A stretch of DNA of 64,000 nucleotides from Pseudomonas fluorescens (GCF_001648775.1 NZ_LVEJ01000008.1:124001-188000); one strand, 5' to 3'. Shown: positions 16,647 to 25,899, numbered from the stretch's first letter. Notes: a model not told the origin generated them from the letters alone. Program-made: numbers and translations.

Positions 16647-17810
16647 TTAGCGGGTTTCGTTGAACAGTTCACGACCGATCAGCATGCGACGGATCTCACT
16701 GGTGCCGGCGCCGATTTCGTACAGCTTGGCGTCACGCAGCAGACGACCCGCCGGGAATTCGTTGATGTAACCGTTACCGCCGAGAATCTGGATTGCGTCG
16801 AGGGCCATTTGCGTGGCGCGCTCGGCGGTATAGAGAATTACGCCGGCGGCGTCTTTACGGGTGGTTTCGCCACGCTCGCAAGCCTGGGCAACCGCATAGA
16901 GATAAGCGCGGCTGGCGTTGAGTTGGGTGTACATGTCGGCGACTTTGCCCTGGATCAGCTGGAACTCGCCGATGCTCTGGCCGAACTGTTTACGGTCGTG
17001 GATGTACGGCACGATCAGGTCCATGCACGACTGCATGATCCCGGTTGGGCCGCCGGAGAGCACGACGCGCTCGTAATCGAGGCCGCTCATCAGCACCTTC
17101 ACGCCGCCGTTGAGCACGCCGAGGATGTTTTCCTCTGGCACTTCGACATCATCGAAGAACAGCTCGCAGGTGTTGGAGCCGCGCATGCCGAGCTTGTCGA
17201 ATTTGTTGCTGCGGCTGAAGCCTTTCCAGTCGCGTTCGACGATGAATGCGGTGATGCCGTGTGGGCCTTTTTCCAGATCGGTCTTGGCGTAGATTACGTA
17301 GGTGTTGGCGTCTGGGCCGTTGGTGATCCAGGTTTTGCTGCCGTTGAGGACGAAGCGGTCACCGCGTTTGTCGGCGCGCAGTTTCATCGAGACCACGTCG
17401 GAACCGGCATTGGGTTCGCTCATCGCCAGCGCGCCGACGTGTTCGCCACTGATCAGCTTCGGCAGGTATTTGCATTTCTGTTCGTGGTTGCCGTTGCGGT
17501 TGATCTGGTTGACGCAGAGGTTGGAATGCGCGCCATAGGACAGTGCCACCGAAGCAGAGCCGCGACTGATTTCTTCCATCGCCACGACGTGCGCCAGGTA
17601 ACCCAGACCAGCGCCGCCGTACTCTTCCGGCACGGTGATGCCGAGCAGGCCCATGTCGCCGAATTTGCGCCACATGTCGGCGGGGAACAGGTTGTCGCTG
17701 TCGATCTGCGCGGCGCGCGGAGCGATTTCCTTGGCGACAAAGGACTGAACCTGATCGCGCAGCATGTCGATGGTTTCACCGAGGGCAAAGTTCAGGGAGG
17801 GATAGCTCAT
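16647..17810 (-). CDS. liuA: Isovaleryl-CoA dehydrogenase
   Basis: The 387-aa acyl-CoA dehydrogenase shows [36 protein letters not shown] (FAD/substrate loop), [10 protein letters not shown] and [20 protein letters not shown]. The catalytic Glu is in [13 protein letters not shown], the position characteristic of isovaleryl-CoA dehydrogenases rather than the C-terminal Glu of medium-chain enzymes. It oxidises isovaleryl-CoA to 3-methylcrotonyl-CoA, passing electrons to ETF. It is the first gene of liuABCD, with two LiuR-type palindromes 56-114 bases upstream of its start. Confidence 0.96.
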   Translation of the reverse strand: MSYPSLNFALGETIDMLRDQVQSFVAKEIAPRAAQIDSDNLFPADMWRKFGDMGLLGITVPEEYGGAGLGYLAHVVAMEEISRGSASVALSYGAHSNLCVNQINRNGNHEQKCKYLPKLISGEHVGALAMSEPNAGSDVVSMKLRADKRGDRFVLNGSKTWITNGPDANTYVIYAKTDLEKGPHGITAFIVERDWKGFSRSNKFDKLGMRGSNTCELFFDDVEVPEENILGVLNGGVKVLMSGLDYERVVLSGGPTGIMQSCMDLIVPYIHDRKQFGQSIGEFQLIQGKVADMYTQLNASRAYLYAVAQACERGETTRKDAAGVILYTAERATQMALDAIQILGGNGYINEFPAGRLLRDAKLYEIGAGTSEIRRMLIGRELFNETR

Positions 17811-17865
17811 GGGTCACCTTTTGGCTTTTTTGTAGGGTGGGGAGGGCGGTCACTCGGCTCTCACC

Positions 17866-17881
17866 TTTACGTTAACGTAAG
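17866..17881. promoter_or_regulatory. LiuR-type operator 1 (liuA side)
   Basis: TTTACGTTAACGTAAG is a near-perfect palindrome centred on GTTAAC. It shares the core ACGTTAACGT with the site at 17909 and ACGTTTACGT with the site in front of liuR. The type matches published LiuR (MerR-family) motifs as I remember them. Confidence 0.82.
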
Positions 17882-17908
17882 CCTGTGACGAATGGCTGTC
17901 AATCACCC

Positions 17909-17924
17909 TTTACGTTAACGTCAA
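17909..17924. promoter_or_regulatory. LiuR-type operator 2 (between liuA and synthetase gene)
   Basis: TTTACGTTAACGTCAA lies 43 bp from operator 1 (about four helical turns), in the intergenic region between liuA (minus) and the acyl-CoA synthetase gene (plus). It could serve either promoter. Confidence 0.82.
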
Positions 17925-17970
17925 CTTGAGCGAGAGTAGGGGCAGTTCAAGATTGAAACGGAGCAGGCCT

Positions 17971-18060
17971 TGTGGGAGCGAGCCTGCTCGCGAAAGCGTC
18001 AGATCAGTCAACATGGATGTTGAATCCGCTGGCCTCTTCGCGAGCAGGCTCGCTCCCACA
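17971..18060. repeat. REP pair upstream of acyl-CoA synthetase gene
   Basis: Two inverted REP units (GGGAGCGAGCCTGCTCGCGA type) lie between the LiuR operators and the synthetase start at 18107. A transcript from the operator region would carry them in its leader. Confidence 0.92.
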
Positions 18061-18106
18061 GGGTTAAATCCGGCAAAACCCACTAATAAAGACAATAGGG
18101 GTCGTC

Positions 18107-19804
18107 ATGGATCAACCCAGTGCAAACCCGCAGCGCAGCTACACCCGTGGTTCACAGGACAAAGCCTTGCTGGCGATGACCATCGGGCAGAAGTTCGATC
18201 ACACGGTCGCGCAATACCCCGACGGTGAAGCGCTCGTCGTGCGCCATCAACAGCTGCGCTATTGCTGGCGACAACTGGCCGACGCGGTCGATCTGCACGC
18301 CAGAGCGCTACTGGCTCTGGGTTTGCAGGCTGGCGACCGTCTCGGTATCTGGGCGCCAAACTGCGCGCAGTGGTGCATCACTCAATTCGCCACGGCGAAA
18401 ATCGGCGTGATCCTGGTCAACGTCAACCCGGCCTACCGCAGTTCCGAACTCGAATACGTGCTCAAGCAATCCGGCTGCCAGTGGCTGGTCTGCGCCGGGG
18501 CGTTCAAGTCCTCCAACTACCACGGCATGTTGCAAGGGTTAGTGCCAGAACTGGCTGAACAATCCATTGGCCAGTTGCGCAGTGAACGGTTGCCTGAGTT
18601 GCGCGGTGTGATCAGCCTCGATCCGCAACCGCCGTCAGGTTTCCTGCCGTGGTCACAATTGACCGACATGGCGGCCAGCATTACCCCAGAACAACTCAGC
18701 GTACGCAGCGACAGCCTGCACTTCGATCAACCGGTGAACATCCAGTACACCTCCGGGACCACCGGTTTTCCCAAGGGCGCGACCCTTAGCCACTACAACA
18801 TCCTCAACAACGGTTACATGGTCGGCGAAAGCATCGGCCTGACCCCGCGTGATCGTCTGGTGATCCCGGTGCCGCTGTACCACTGCTTCGGCATGGTCAT
18901 GGGCAACCTCGGTTGCATCACCCACGGCAGCACGATGATTTACCCCAACGACGCGTTCGATCCATTGCTGACCCTGCAAACCGTCGCCGAAGAAAAAGCC
19001 ACTGGCCTCTACGGCGTACCCACCATGTTCATCGCCATGCTCGACCAGCCACAACGCGCAGAATTTGATCTGTCGAGTTTGCGCACCGGGATCATGGCCG
19101 GCGCCACGTGCCCGATCGAAGTGATGCGCCGGGTCATCAGCGAGATGCACATGAGCGAAGTGCAGATCGCGTACGGCATGACCGAAACCAGTCCGGTGTC
19201 GCTGCAGACCGGGCCGAACGATGAACTGGAGTTGCGCGTGACCACCGTCGGCCGCACGCAGCCGCAACTGGAAAGCAAGATCATCGACGAGGCCGGCAAC
19301 CTCGTGCCGCGCGGCACCATCGGCGAACTGTGTACCCGTGGTTACAGCGTGATGCTCGGTTACTGGAACAACCCGCAAGCCACCGCTGAAGCCATCGATG
19401 AGGCTGGCTGGATGCACACCGGTGACCTGGCGAGCATGAACGAGGAGGGTTACGTCAACATCGCCGGGCGTAACAAGGACATGATCATTCGTGGCGGCGA
19501 AAACATTTATCCGCGTGAGCTCGAAGAGTTTTTCTTCACCCATCCGGCGGTGGCGGACGTGCAGGTGATCGGTATTCCGTGTTCGCGTTATGGCGAGGAG
19601 ATTGTTGCCTGGATCAAATTCCACCCCGGCCACAACGCTTCGGAGCTGGAGCTGCAAACCTGGTGCAAGGAGCGCATCGCGCACTTCAAGACGCCTCGGC
19701 ACTTCAAATTCGTCGAAGAGTTTCCGATGACGGTTACGGGCAAGATTCAGAAATTCAGGATGCGGGAAATAAGCATCGAAGAACTGAAAGCTATCGAGCG
19801 GTAA
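18107..19804 (+). CDS. Acyl-CoA synthetase (AMP-forming)
   Basis: The 565-aa ANL-superfamily enzyme has the AMP-binding motif [18 protein letters not shown], the aromatic/Thr motif [10 protein letters not shown] and the hinge region [19 protein letters not shown]. The catalytic Lys is in [14 protein letters not shown] near the C-terminus. The length and motifs fit the fatty-acyl-CoA ligase group; P. putida has a similar gene beside liu (PP_4063 region, from memory). It probably activates branched- or medium-chain acids (isovalerate is a guess) feeding the divergent liu operon. Two LiuR-type operators lie upstream, so the two are likely co-regulated. Confidence 0.9.
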   Translation: MDQPSANPQRSYTRGSQDKALLAMTIGQKFDHTVAQYPDGEALVVRHQQLRYCWRQLADAVDLHARALLALGLQAGDRLGIWAPNCAQWCITQFATAKIGVILVNVNPAYRSSELEYVLKQSGCQWLVCAGAFKSSNYHGMLQGLVPELAEQSIGQLRSERLPELRGVISLDPQPPSGFLPWSQLTDMAASITPEQLSVRSDSLHFDQPVNIQYTSGTTGFPKGATLSHYNILNNGYMVGESIGLTPRDRLVIPVPLYHCFGMVMGNLGCITHGSTMIYPNDAFDPLLTLQTVAEEKATGLYGVPTMFIAMLDQPQRAEFDLSSLRTGIMAGATCPIEVMRRVISEMHMSEVQIAYGMTETSPVSLQTGPNDELELRVTTVGRTQPQLESKIIDEAGNLVPRGTIGELCTRGYSVMLGYWNNPQATAEAIDEAGWMHTGDLASMNEEGYVNIAGRNKDMIIRGGENIYPRELEEFFFTHPAVADVQVIGIPCSRYGEEIVAWIKFHPGHNASELELQTWCKERIAHFKTPRHFKFVEEFPMTVTGKIQKFRMREISIEELKAIER

Positions 19805-19814
19805 CCGCACCCCC

Positions 19815-19903
19815 TGTGGGAGCGAGCTTGCTCGCGAAGGCGTCAGGTCAGCCAATATCTTTTTTGATGACACACCGCATTCGCGAGCAAGCTCGCTCCC
19901 ACA
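19815..19903. repeat. REP pair after acyl-CoA synthetase gene
   Basis: Facing REP units of the AGCTTGCT variant lie just downstream of the synthetase stop and about 40 bases beyond the CrcY-like terminator, separating the two converging transcripts. Confidence 0.92.
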
Positions 19904-19945
19904 GGGGGGATCAGCGGTGATGGAAAGAGGAATCACAGAAAGCAC

Positions 19946-19969
19946 AAAGGGGAGCCGAGGCTCCCCTTT
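19946..19969 (-). terminator. Terminator of the CrcY-like RNA
   Basis: AAAGGGGAGCC and GGCTCCCCTTT form an 11-bp perfect stem. The AAA/TTT base supplies A and U tracts on either side, so it could also stop rightward transcription from the synthetase gene. Confidence 0.85.
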
Positions 19970-20317
19970 AATTTTGTCGTCGCGTGCTCTTTTTTATTAT
20001 TGAGGGTCGGTCTGTTGTTGTTTTTGGCAACCGTGGCCCTTTACCGCTGTTTTTGGCGACCCCCATCCGGGGTCAAGAGCAAACGTATTTTTTTGAGCGC
20101 TGATCTACTTTCTCGCTAAGCGATCCAACCGATTCGGGAGCTACCTGAAGGTAGTTTTATTGTTCTCTGCCCGGTTGCGGGTCACTCCTGAGAGCACCCT
20201 GAAAAGCACACCTTCTCCAAAAAAATCTGTTAGCTGCGTCTCTGCCGTGTTGTTTTTGTTATGTCAGAGTCGGTACGTCTTATTTTTATTGGTTTGCTGC
20301 TTTTTATTCTTGTTATG
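19946..20317 (-). ncRNA. crcY: CrcY/CrcZ-like sRNA, decoy for the Hfq/Crc complex
   Basis: The AT-rich 670-base gap between liuE and the synthetase gene holds a minus-strand RNA of about 370 nt. It contains at least six A-rich AAnAAnAA motifs (20307-20314, 20283-20290, 20253-20260, 20157-20164, 20015-20022, 19994-20001), the targets of Hfq/Crc. It starts about 12 bases after a perfect GG-N10-GC sigma-54 promoter and ends in a strong hairpin, the structure of CrcZ/CrcY/CrcX. Position next to HMG-CoA lyase agrees with P. putida crcY (beside PP_3540, from memory). When CbrAB is active it should titrate Hfq/Crc and lift carbon catabolite repression. Confidence 0.87.
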
Positions 20318-20327
20318 CCATAGAGAT

Positions 20328-20343
20328 AGCAGAAGCCGTGCCA
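20328..20343 (-). promoter_or_regulatory. Sigma-54 promoter of the CrcY-like RNA
   Basis: The minus strand reads TGGCACGGCTTCTGCT. GG (-24) and GC (-12) are separated by exactly 10 bases and TGGCAC is a perfect -24 box. No sigma-70 promoter is needed to explain the downstream RNA. Confidence 0.88.
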
Positions 20344-20423
20344 ACTTTCAAAAAGCCATATAAATCAATGATTTAAAAATTTCGGCGAATTTTCACTCCG
20401 ACAAACCCAGACAATTTGTTTCC

Positions 20424-20466
20424 GTGTTACTCGCTTAAAGCCACATTGCCGACACAGCGGTAACAC
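20424..20466. promoter_or_regulatory. Candidate CbrB enhancer site
   Basis: The inverted heptamers GTGTTAC (20424-20430) and GTAACAC (20460-20466) lie about 80-120 bp upstream of the sigma-54 promoter, the usual distance for an enhancer-binding protein. GTTAC/GTAAC half-sites are what I recall for CbrB, although the spacing here (29 bases) is longer than the reported core. Confidence 0.55.
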
Positions 20467-20475
20467 CTTTGCCCC

Positions 20476-21375
20476 TCACTGTGCGCTGCGCGCCTTGGCC
20501 ACGCGCGAGCCGGTCGGGCGACCGAGCACCGCGCTGATCTGCTGACCCGCGGCAATCAAGGCGTCCAGGTCGATGCCGGTCTCGATTCCCAGGCCGTTGA
20601 GCAGGTACACCACGTCTTCGGTCGCAACGTTACCGCTCGCGCCTTTCGCGTAGGGACAGCCGCCGAGGCCCGCAATAGAGCTGTCGAACACTGAAATACC
20701 TTCGAGCAGGCTGGCGTAGATGTTGGTCATGGCCTGGCCGTAGGTGTCGTGGAAATGCCCGGCGAGTTTGTCCCGTGGCACGTGTGCCGACACCACTTCG
20801 AACAAGCGGCGAGTCGCGCCCGCGGTGCCGGTGCCAATGGTGTCGCCCAGCGAAACCTCGTAGCAGCCCATCGCGTACAGCTCGCGCGCGACAATCGCCA
20901 CTTGCTCCGGCGCGACCGTGCCTTCGTACGGGCAACCGAGCACACAGGACACGTAACCGCGCACGGTAACGCCATGTTGCTTCGCCGCTTCCATGATCGG
21001 CGCAAAGCGCGCCAGGCTTTCGCTTATCGAGCAGTTGATGTTGCGCTGTGAGAAGTCCTCGGACGCGGCGGCGAACACCGCGACTTCCTTGACCCCGGCG
21101 GCAATCGCATCTTCAAAGCCGCGCAGGTTCGGCGCCAGTGCGCCGTAGGTGACGCCGGGCTTGCGCTGGATCTGCGCGAACACTTCGGCGGACCCGGCCA
21201 TTTGTGGCACCCACTTGGGCGAAACGAAGCTGCCGACTTCTATATAGCCAAGGCCCGCGGCGCTGAGGGCGTCGACCAGTTGCACCTTGTCGGCCACGCT
21301 GATCGGTTGGGCTTCGTTCTGCAGGCCATCGCGTGGGCCGACTTCGATCAGGCGTACTTGGGAGGGGAGGGACAT
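20476..21375 (-). CDS. liuE: Hydroxymethylglutaryl-CoA lyase
   Basis: The 299-aa TIM-barrel enzyme of the HMGL-like family has the N-terminal catalytic motif EVGPRDGLQNE, metal-binding residues in GHFHDTYGQA, and the signature loop GLGGCPYAKGASGNVATED with the catalytic Cys. It splits HMG-CoA into acetyl-CoA and acetoacetate, the last step of leucine catabolism. It is separated from liuABCD by the CrcY-like RNA and the synthetase gene, and follows liuR in the same direction across a REP pair, so liuR-liuE may form an operon. Confidence 0.95.
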   Translation of the reverse strand: MSLPSQVRLIEVGPRDGLQNEAQPISVADKVQLVDALSAAGLGYIEVGSFVSPKWVPQMAGSAEVFAQIQRKPGVTYGALAPNLRGFEDAIAAGVKEVAVFAAASEDFSQRNINCSISESLARFAPIMEAAKQHGVTVRGYVSCVLGCPYEGTVAPEQVAIVARELYAMGCYEVSLGDTIGTGTAGATRRLFEVVSAHVPRDKLAGHFHDTYGQAMTNIYASLLEGISVFDSSIAGLGGCPYAKGASGNVATEDVVYLLNGLGIETGIDLDALIAAGQQISAVLGRPTGSRVAKARSAQ

Positions 21376-21410
21376 GGGCTGACCTGCTCTTTTGAATTCG
21401 TGGAGAACCC

Positions 21411-21499
21411 TGTGGGAGCGAGCTTGCTCGCGAAAGCGGTGTATCAGTCGACAAACATTTGAATGTCAGACCGTATTCGCGAGCAAGCTCGCTCCCACA
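21411..21499. repeat. REP pair between liuR and liuE
   Basis: Facing REP units with the AGCTTGCT centre fill most of the 137-base gap between liuR and liuE. They end 13 bases before the liuR stop. Confidence 0.92.
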
Positions 21500-21512
21500 G
21501 GGAATGGGGTTG

Positions 21513-21914
21513 TTACTGAACGGCCTGCTGACTCTTGAGCGTCTGCTCCAGCGCCTGCACGCAGCGCTCTTCGGCGGTATCGAGTTCAAGCTTCATCTGT
21601 TCGATGTCCAGCAACTGCTGCTCCAACTGCTCGCGGCGTTCGCTGATTTTCGCCAGCATGCTGTTGAGCTGTTTGGTGTTACCGCTGGACGGGTCGTAGA
21701 GCTCGATCAGTTCGCGGCATTCGGCCAGCGAAAAACCGATGCGCTTGCCGCGCAGGATCAGCTTCAGGCTGACCTTGTCGCGCGGTGAATAGATGCGTTC
21801 CTGGCCACGGCGCTCAGGACTGAGCAGGCCTTGTTCTTCATAAAAGCGGATAGCCCGGGTGGTGATGTCCAGCTCGCGGGCGAGGTCGGAGATGCTGTAA
21901 GTCTGGCTGCTCAT
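21513..21914 (-). CDS. liuR: MerR-family regulator of leucine/isovalerate catabolism
   Basis: The 133-aa protein has an N-terminal MerR winged helix (YSISDLARELDITTRAIRFYEEQGLLSPERRGQERIY, residues 6-43), then a dimerisation coiled coil (SMLAKISERREQLEQQLLDIE). It lacks the C-terminal Cys cluster of metal-sensing members, as expected for LiuR. The context (liuE downstream, liu-type operator 44 bases upstream of its own start, further operators at liuA) supports LiuR. It probably represses or tunes the regulon until a leucine-pathway CoA thioester binds; the effector is not shown by sequence. Confidence 0.9.
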   Translation of the reverse strand: MSSQTYSISDLARELDITTRAIRFYEEQGLLSPERRGQERIYSPRDKVSLKLILRGKRIGFSLAECRELIELYDPSSGNTKQLNSMLAKISERREQLEQQLLDIEQMKLELDTAEERCVQALEQTLKSQQAVQ

Positions 21915-21957
21915 GGAAGCGCTCGGAAAAAGGTCTTGGCGCTAAGCTAATGGCAGG

Positions 21958-21973
21958 TTGACGTTTACGTCAA
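21958..21973. promoter_or_regulatory. LiuR-type operator 3 (liuR promoter)
   Basis: TTGACGTTTACGTCAA is a palindrome with one central mismatch, 44 bases upstream of the liuR start. It implies autoregulation and ties liuR-liuE to the operators at 17866 and 17909. Confidence 0.82.
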
Positions 21974-22004
21974 GCAGGATGAATTGTTGTTGTCAGTGCT
22001 GGCC

Positions 22005-22081
22005 TCTTCGCGAGCAAGCTCGCTCCCACATGGTTCTGTGAACACCACAACTCCAATGTGGGAGCGAGCCTGCTCGCGAAG
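22005..22081. repeat. REP pair upstream of liuR promoter
   Basis: An inverse unit (22005-22030, AGCAAGCT variant) and a forward unit (22056-22081, GCCTGCTC variant) lie back to back, the opposite order to most other pairs here, with 25 bases between them. Confidence 0.88.
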
Positions 22082-22103
22082 AACGATAACGCGGTAAAAA
22101 GTC

Positions 22104-23033
22104 TTACACCTTATCGAGCTTCTTCTCCTGCGCCGTCACCTGCTGGCACAACTCGATCATCTGCTCACGCATCCAGCGATTCGCCGGATCCTGATCGGTG
22201 CTTTCATGCCAATACAAATGCGTCTCCACCGGCGGCACATCATTCACCGGCAGATTGAACGCTTGCAGTTCATGCCGACGGGCAAAACGCTCCGGCACGG
22301 TCATGACCATGTCGGTCTGCTGCATCACCTGCGATGCCATCAAATAATGCTGCGAACGCAGGGCAATCTTGCGCTGAATGCCCATTTTGCCCAGCGCCAG
22401 ATCGACATAGCCCAGGCCACTGCGACGGCTGGAGATATGGATATGCGTCAGCGACAAATAATCATCCAGCGAGAGCTTTTCCTTGCCCGCCATCGGATGG
22501 CCCTTGCGCATCGCGCACACGTAACGGTCTTCCATCAGTTTGACGTGACGCACCTGCGGGTCGGTGTTGAGCGGCGCATCCACAGCAAAATCCAGCCGTC
22601 CGGCGGCCAATTCCTTGGTGGTCTCGCGACGTTTGGACAGAAAGCTTTCGATAATGACGGTCGGCGCCAGGCGGCGCAGGCGCTGGAACAGCGGCGGCAG
22701 AATCACTGCCTCGGTGAGGTCGGTCATGCTGATGCGATAGGTCTTGACCGCTTGCGCCGGGTTGAAAATGCGGCTTTCCTGAACCGACACACGCAGTAAC
22801 GACAGCGCGTTACGCACCGGGCCGATGATGTTCTGTGCCATGGGCGTCGGCACCATGCCCTGAGCCGTGCGCACGAACAGCGGATCGTTGAAGGTCTCGC
22901 GCAACCGCGCCAAGGCGTTGGACACCGCCGGCTGGGTGATGCCGACAATCTGCCCGGCGCGGGTCAGGTTGGCTTCGGTGTAAATCGCGTCGAAGACGAT
23001 GAAAAGGTTGAGGTCGACCTTACTCAGATTCAT
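22104..23033 (-). CDS. LysR-family transcriptional regulator
   Basis: The 309-aa protein has an N-terminal LysR winged helix (VDLNLFIVFDAIYTEANLTR, then ITQPAVSNALARLRE). The effector domain resembles the NodD/LinR-like branch (YRISMTDLTEAVILPPL, YVCAMRKGHPMAGKEKLSLDDYL). It is divergent from an acyl-CoA dehydrogenase gene 170 bases away, which is its most likely target. Ligand unknown. Confidence 0.9.
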   Translation of the reverse strand: MNLSKVDLNLFIVFDAIYTEANLTRAGQIVGITQPAVSNALARLRETFNDPLFVRTAQGMVPTPMAQNIIGPVRNALSLLRVSVQESRIFNPAQAVKTYRISMTDLTEAVILPPLFQRLRRLAPTVIIESFLSKRRETTKELAAGRLDFAVDAPLNTDPQVRHVKLMEDRYVCAMRKGHPMAGKEKLSLDDYLSLTHIHISSRRSGLGYVDLALGKMGIQRKIALRSQHYLMASQVMQQTDMVMTVPERFARRHELQAFNLPVNDVPPVETHLYWHESTDQDPANRWMREQMIELCQQVTAQEKKLDKV

Positions 23034-23083
23034 AACGCGGCTTCTCTTGTTTTAAGGGCGGTGTTTTAGGGGCTGGCAATCAG

Positions 23084-23098
23084 CCGATCATATATCGG
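23084..23098. promoter_or_regulatory. Candidate LysR-type binding palindrome
   Basis: CCGAT-N5-ATCGG, a perfect 15-bp inverted repeat, lies 51 bases upstream of the LysR start and about 105 bases upstream of the divergent acyl-CoA dehydrogenase start. Size and place fit a LysR recognition site, but there is no direct evidence of binding. Confidence 0.5.
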
Positions 23099-23203
23099 TG
23101 ATGAATGTTTATACACGCCGAGAATAGGCTAGGTAAATTATCAACGCTGTTCTAGCATCGATTGCATGACTTAAACAACCTCTGCCAGAGAAGGTAATTG
23201 CTC

Positions 23204-24433
23204 ATGGATTTCGCTTATTCGCCCAAGGTGCAAGAACTGCGTGAGCGCGTAACCGCGTTCATGGACACTTACGTTTACCCGGCCGAAGCCGTGTTTGAAC
23301 GCCAGGTTGCCGAAGGCGATCGCTGGCAGCCGACGGCGATCATGGAAGAGCTCAAAGCCCGCGCCAAAGCCGAAGGTCTGTGGAATCTGTTCCTGCCGGA
23401 ATCGGAACTCGGTGCCGGCCTGAGCAACCTCGAATACGCACCACTGGCGGAAATCATGGGCCGCTCGCTGCTCGGGCCTGAGCCGTTCAACTGCTCGGCG
23501 CCGGACACCGGCAACATGGAAGTGCTGGTGCGTTACGCCAATGAAGAACAAAAGCAGCGCTGGCTCGAACCACTGCTGCGCGGTGAAATCCGCTCGGCAT
23601 TCGCCATGACCGAACCGGATGTGGCCTCGTCTGACGCCACCAACATGGCCGCCCGCGCCGTGCGTGATGGTGACGAGTGGGTGATCAACGGCAAAAAGTG
23701 GTGGACCTCCGGCGCCTGCGATCCGCGCTGCAAAATCCTGATATTCATGGGCCTGAGCAATCCCGATGCACCACGCCACGCCCAGCACTCGATGATCCTA
23801 GTGCCGGTCGATACCCCGGGCGTGAAAATCGTCCGTCCGTTGCCGGTATTCGGTTACGACGATGCACCACACGGCCACGCCGAAGTACTGTTCGACAATG
23901 TGCGCGTACCGTACGAGAACGTTTTGCTCGGTGAAGGTCGCGGTTTCGAAATCGCACAGGGTCGTCTTGGCCCAGGCCGCATTCACCACTGCATGCGTTC
24001 GATCGGCATGGCCGAGCGTGCCCTGGAATTGATGTGCAAACGTTCGGTGAGCCGCACTGCATTCGGTAAGCCGCTGGCACGACTGGGCGGTAACGTCGAC
24101 AAGATCGCCGACTCGCGGATGGAAATCGACATGGCGCGTCTGCTGACGTTGAAAGCGGCGTACATGATGGACACCGTCGGTAACAAAGTGGCGAAGAGCG
24201 AGATTGCGCAGATCAAAGTGGTTGCGCCGAACGTGGCGCTGCGGGTGATCGACCGGGCGATCCAGATGCATGGCGGGGCCGGGGTGTCGAACGATTTCCC
24301 GCTGGCTTACATGTATGCCATGCAACGCACCCTGCGTTTGGCCGACGGCCCGGACGAAGTGCACCGCGCGGCGATCGGCAAGTTCGAAATCGGCAAATAT
24401 GTGCCGAAGGAAATGCTGCGTAGCAGTCATTAA
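23204..24433 (+). CDS. Acyl-CoA dehydrogenase family protein
   Basis: The ATG at 23204 follows GAGAAGG and gives 409 aa. Motifs include [46 protein letters not shown] sequence ([10 protein letters not shown]) and [33 protein letters not shown]. The [10 protein letters not shown] loop and the [13 protein letters not shown] end are like ACAD10/ACAD11-type enzymes, which act on long- or hydroxy/branched-chain acyl-CoA. It is a flavoprotein giving electrons to ETF; the exact substrate is unresolved. Probably controlled by the divergent LysR protein. Confidence 0.9.
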   Translation: MDFAYSPKVQELRERVTAFMDTYVYPAEAVFERQVAEGDRWQPTAIMEELKARAKAEGLWNLFLPESELGAGLSNLEYAPLAEIMGRSLLGPEPFNCSAPDTGNMEVLVRYANEEQKQRWLEPLLRGEIRSAFAMTEPDVASSDATNMAARAVRDGDEWVINGKKWWTSGACDPRCKILIFMGLSNPDAPRHAQHSMILVPVDTPGVKIVRPLPVFGYDDAPHGHAEVLFDNVRVPYENVLLGEGRGFEIAQGRLGPGRIHHCMRSIGMAERALELMCKRSVSRTAFGKPLARLGGNVDKIADSRMEIDMARLLTLKAAYMMDTVGNKVAKSEIAQIKVVAPNVALRVIDRAIQMHGGAGVSNDFPLAYMYAMQRTLRLADGPDEVHRAAIGKFEIGKYVPKEMLRSSH

Positions 24434-24448
24434 GACCGCGTCGCCTGC

Positions 24449-24533
24449 TTCGCGAGCAAGCTCGCTCCCACATGGGATCGCATTCTTCCAATTGGAATGC
24501 GGTTAAATGTGGGAGCGAGCCTGCTCGCGAAGG
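24449..24533. repeat. REP pair after acyl-CoA dehydrogenase gene
   Basis: An inverse REP unit and a forward REP unit flank a short sequence with its own imperfect palindrome (GCATTC...CCAATTGG...GAATGC). It lies between convergent genes. Confidence 0.88.
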
Positions 24534-24564
24534 GGTCTGAACATTCAGTCCATAACCATCAGGT

Positions 24565-25899
24565 TCAATACACCCAAACCTCAACCCGCCGATTCTTGAT
24601 CCTGCCCTCATCCGCATTGTTCGCCGCCACTGGCATCAACGCACCAAAGCCGCGAACCTCGCGCAACACCACGCCGTTCTTCACCAGTTCCCGGCGCACC
24701 GCCATCGCCCGCAGCTTCGACAACAGATCGGCCCGCGCCGGGTCGTCCTTGAGATCACCAAAACCCACCAGCGTCACTGCGCGCTCGGTCTTGTCATGGC
24801 GCTTTATATAGTCGAACACCCGCGCCAGATCCTGACGCGCCTTGTTATCCAGCGTCGCGCTGCCTTCTTCAAAGCGGAAATTCACCGTCAGACGCTGGGC
24901 GTGACGGCTGAGCGATTGATAGCCCTCAGGCATCAGCGCATTCGGCGCCACAGTCATGGCGTGAACGGTCTGGCTGATAAAACCATTGGCCGCCACAATC
25001 GCCTGGCCCTGACGACTTTGCGCAAACGCCACCAACGCCTTCGCCCACGGATTGTCGCTGGCGGGTGGCAGATAAAAGAACAACCGCCGGGACAGCGGGT
25101 AGTCCTCAGTGGCGATCAGACTGTTGAGCGGCAACATCGATTGCGACGCGCCATCGGCAATCGCCACGGCTTTGGCCTGACGCACGTAAGGCAAACCGAT
25201 GAAGCCGATGCCCTGCGGGTCCGTGCTGACGGCGTCGGACAATTGCTCGCTGGACTCAAACCTTTTCGCGTTGCTGCTCAGACTTTTCCCACGCCGGCTA
25301 AGGACCAGTTCTTTAAACGTGTCGTAGGTGCCGGACTGATCATCCCGCGCATATAAATGAATCGCACCGCCACGCCCGCCGAGGTCCTCCCAGGTTTTCA
25401 CCTCGCCACTGAAAATCCGCGCCAGTTGCTCGGTGTCCAGTTGTTGGAGGGGATTATCGGGATGAAGGATGATCGCCAAGCCATCGATGGCGATGACTTG
25501 TTCGGCGGTGGGGCTTTTCAGGTCACCGAGTGATTGCAAGGTCTGCAACTCACTGTCCTTGATCTCGCGAGAGGACGCGGCCAGATCGGCGCTGGCGTTT
25601 TTCAACGCGGTGAAACCGGTGCTGGAACCGTGCGCGGCGACTTCGACGACCACGCGTTTGCCTTCGTGGGTCTGGCCGACGATGCGCAATTCGTTGGCCG
25701 TGTCCGGGGTTTCGCGGTGGATTTTCAGCAGACCCTGTTCTTGCAACAGGCCTTCAACCAGTGCCGGGCCGAGTTCGGCGCCGATGGTGTTGGAGCCTTG
25801 AATGCGCAGCGCCGGGCCGTTTTCAGGAAGGGGCAGGGCAGCGGCCGAAACCGTCAGCCACGCACTCAAGAGAAACACGCACAGAACACGCAGGGTCAT
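24565..25899 (-). CDS. PstS-like substrate-binding domain fused to OmpA-like domain
   Basis: The 444-aa protein has a signal peptide (residues 1-21). A PstS-like periplasmic binding domain follows (about 30-320: LRIQGSNTIGAELGPALVEGL, GRGGAIHLYARDDQSGTYDTF). The C-terminal OmpA-like peptidoglycan-binding domain (about 335-444) reads VNFRFEEGSATLDNKARQDLARV with the closing IKNRRVEVWVY. The phosphate-binding family is normally a transport partner, but no ABC transporter genes adjoin, and fusion to OmpA points to an envelope-anchored binding protein. Similar fusions are common in Pseudomonas; the role is not established. Confidence 0.85.
   Translation of the reverse strand: MTLRVLCVFLLSAWLTVSAAALPLPENGPALRIQGSNTIGAELGPALVEGLLQEQGLLKIHRETPDTANELRIVGQTHEGKRVVVEVAAHGSSTGFTALKNASADLAASSREIKDSELQTLQSLGDLKSPTAEQVIAIDGLAIILHPDNPLQQLDTEQLARIFSGEVKTWEDLGGRGGAIHLYARDDQSGTYDTFKELVLSRRGKSLSSNAKRFESSEQLSDAVSTDPQGIGFIGLPYVRQAKAVAIADGASQSMLPLNSLIATEDYPLSRRLFFYLPPASDNPWAKALVAFAQSRQGQAIVAANGFISQTVHAMTVAPNALMPEGYQSLSRHAQRLTVNFRFEEGSATLDNKARQDLARVFDYIKRHDKTERAVTLVGFGDLKDDPARADLLSKLRAMAVRRELVKNGVVLREVRGFGALMPVAANNADEGRIKNRRVEVWVY

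Noticed and set aside
20160..20363. A 67-codon plus-strand frame in the gap between the synthetase gene and liuE
   Set aside because: It is rich in Leu/Phe/Cys because it is the complement of the A-rich CrcY-like RNA; no ribosome-binding site precedes it.
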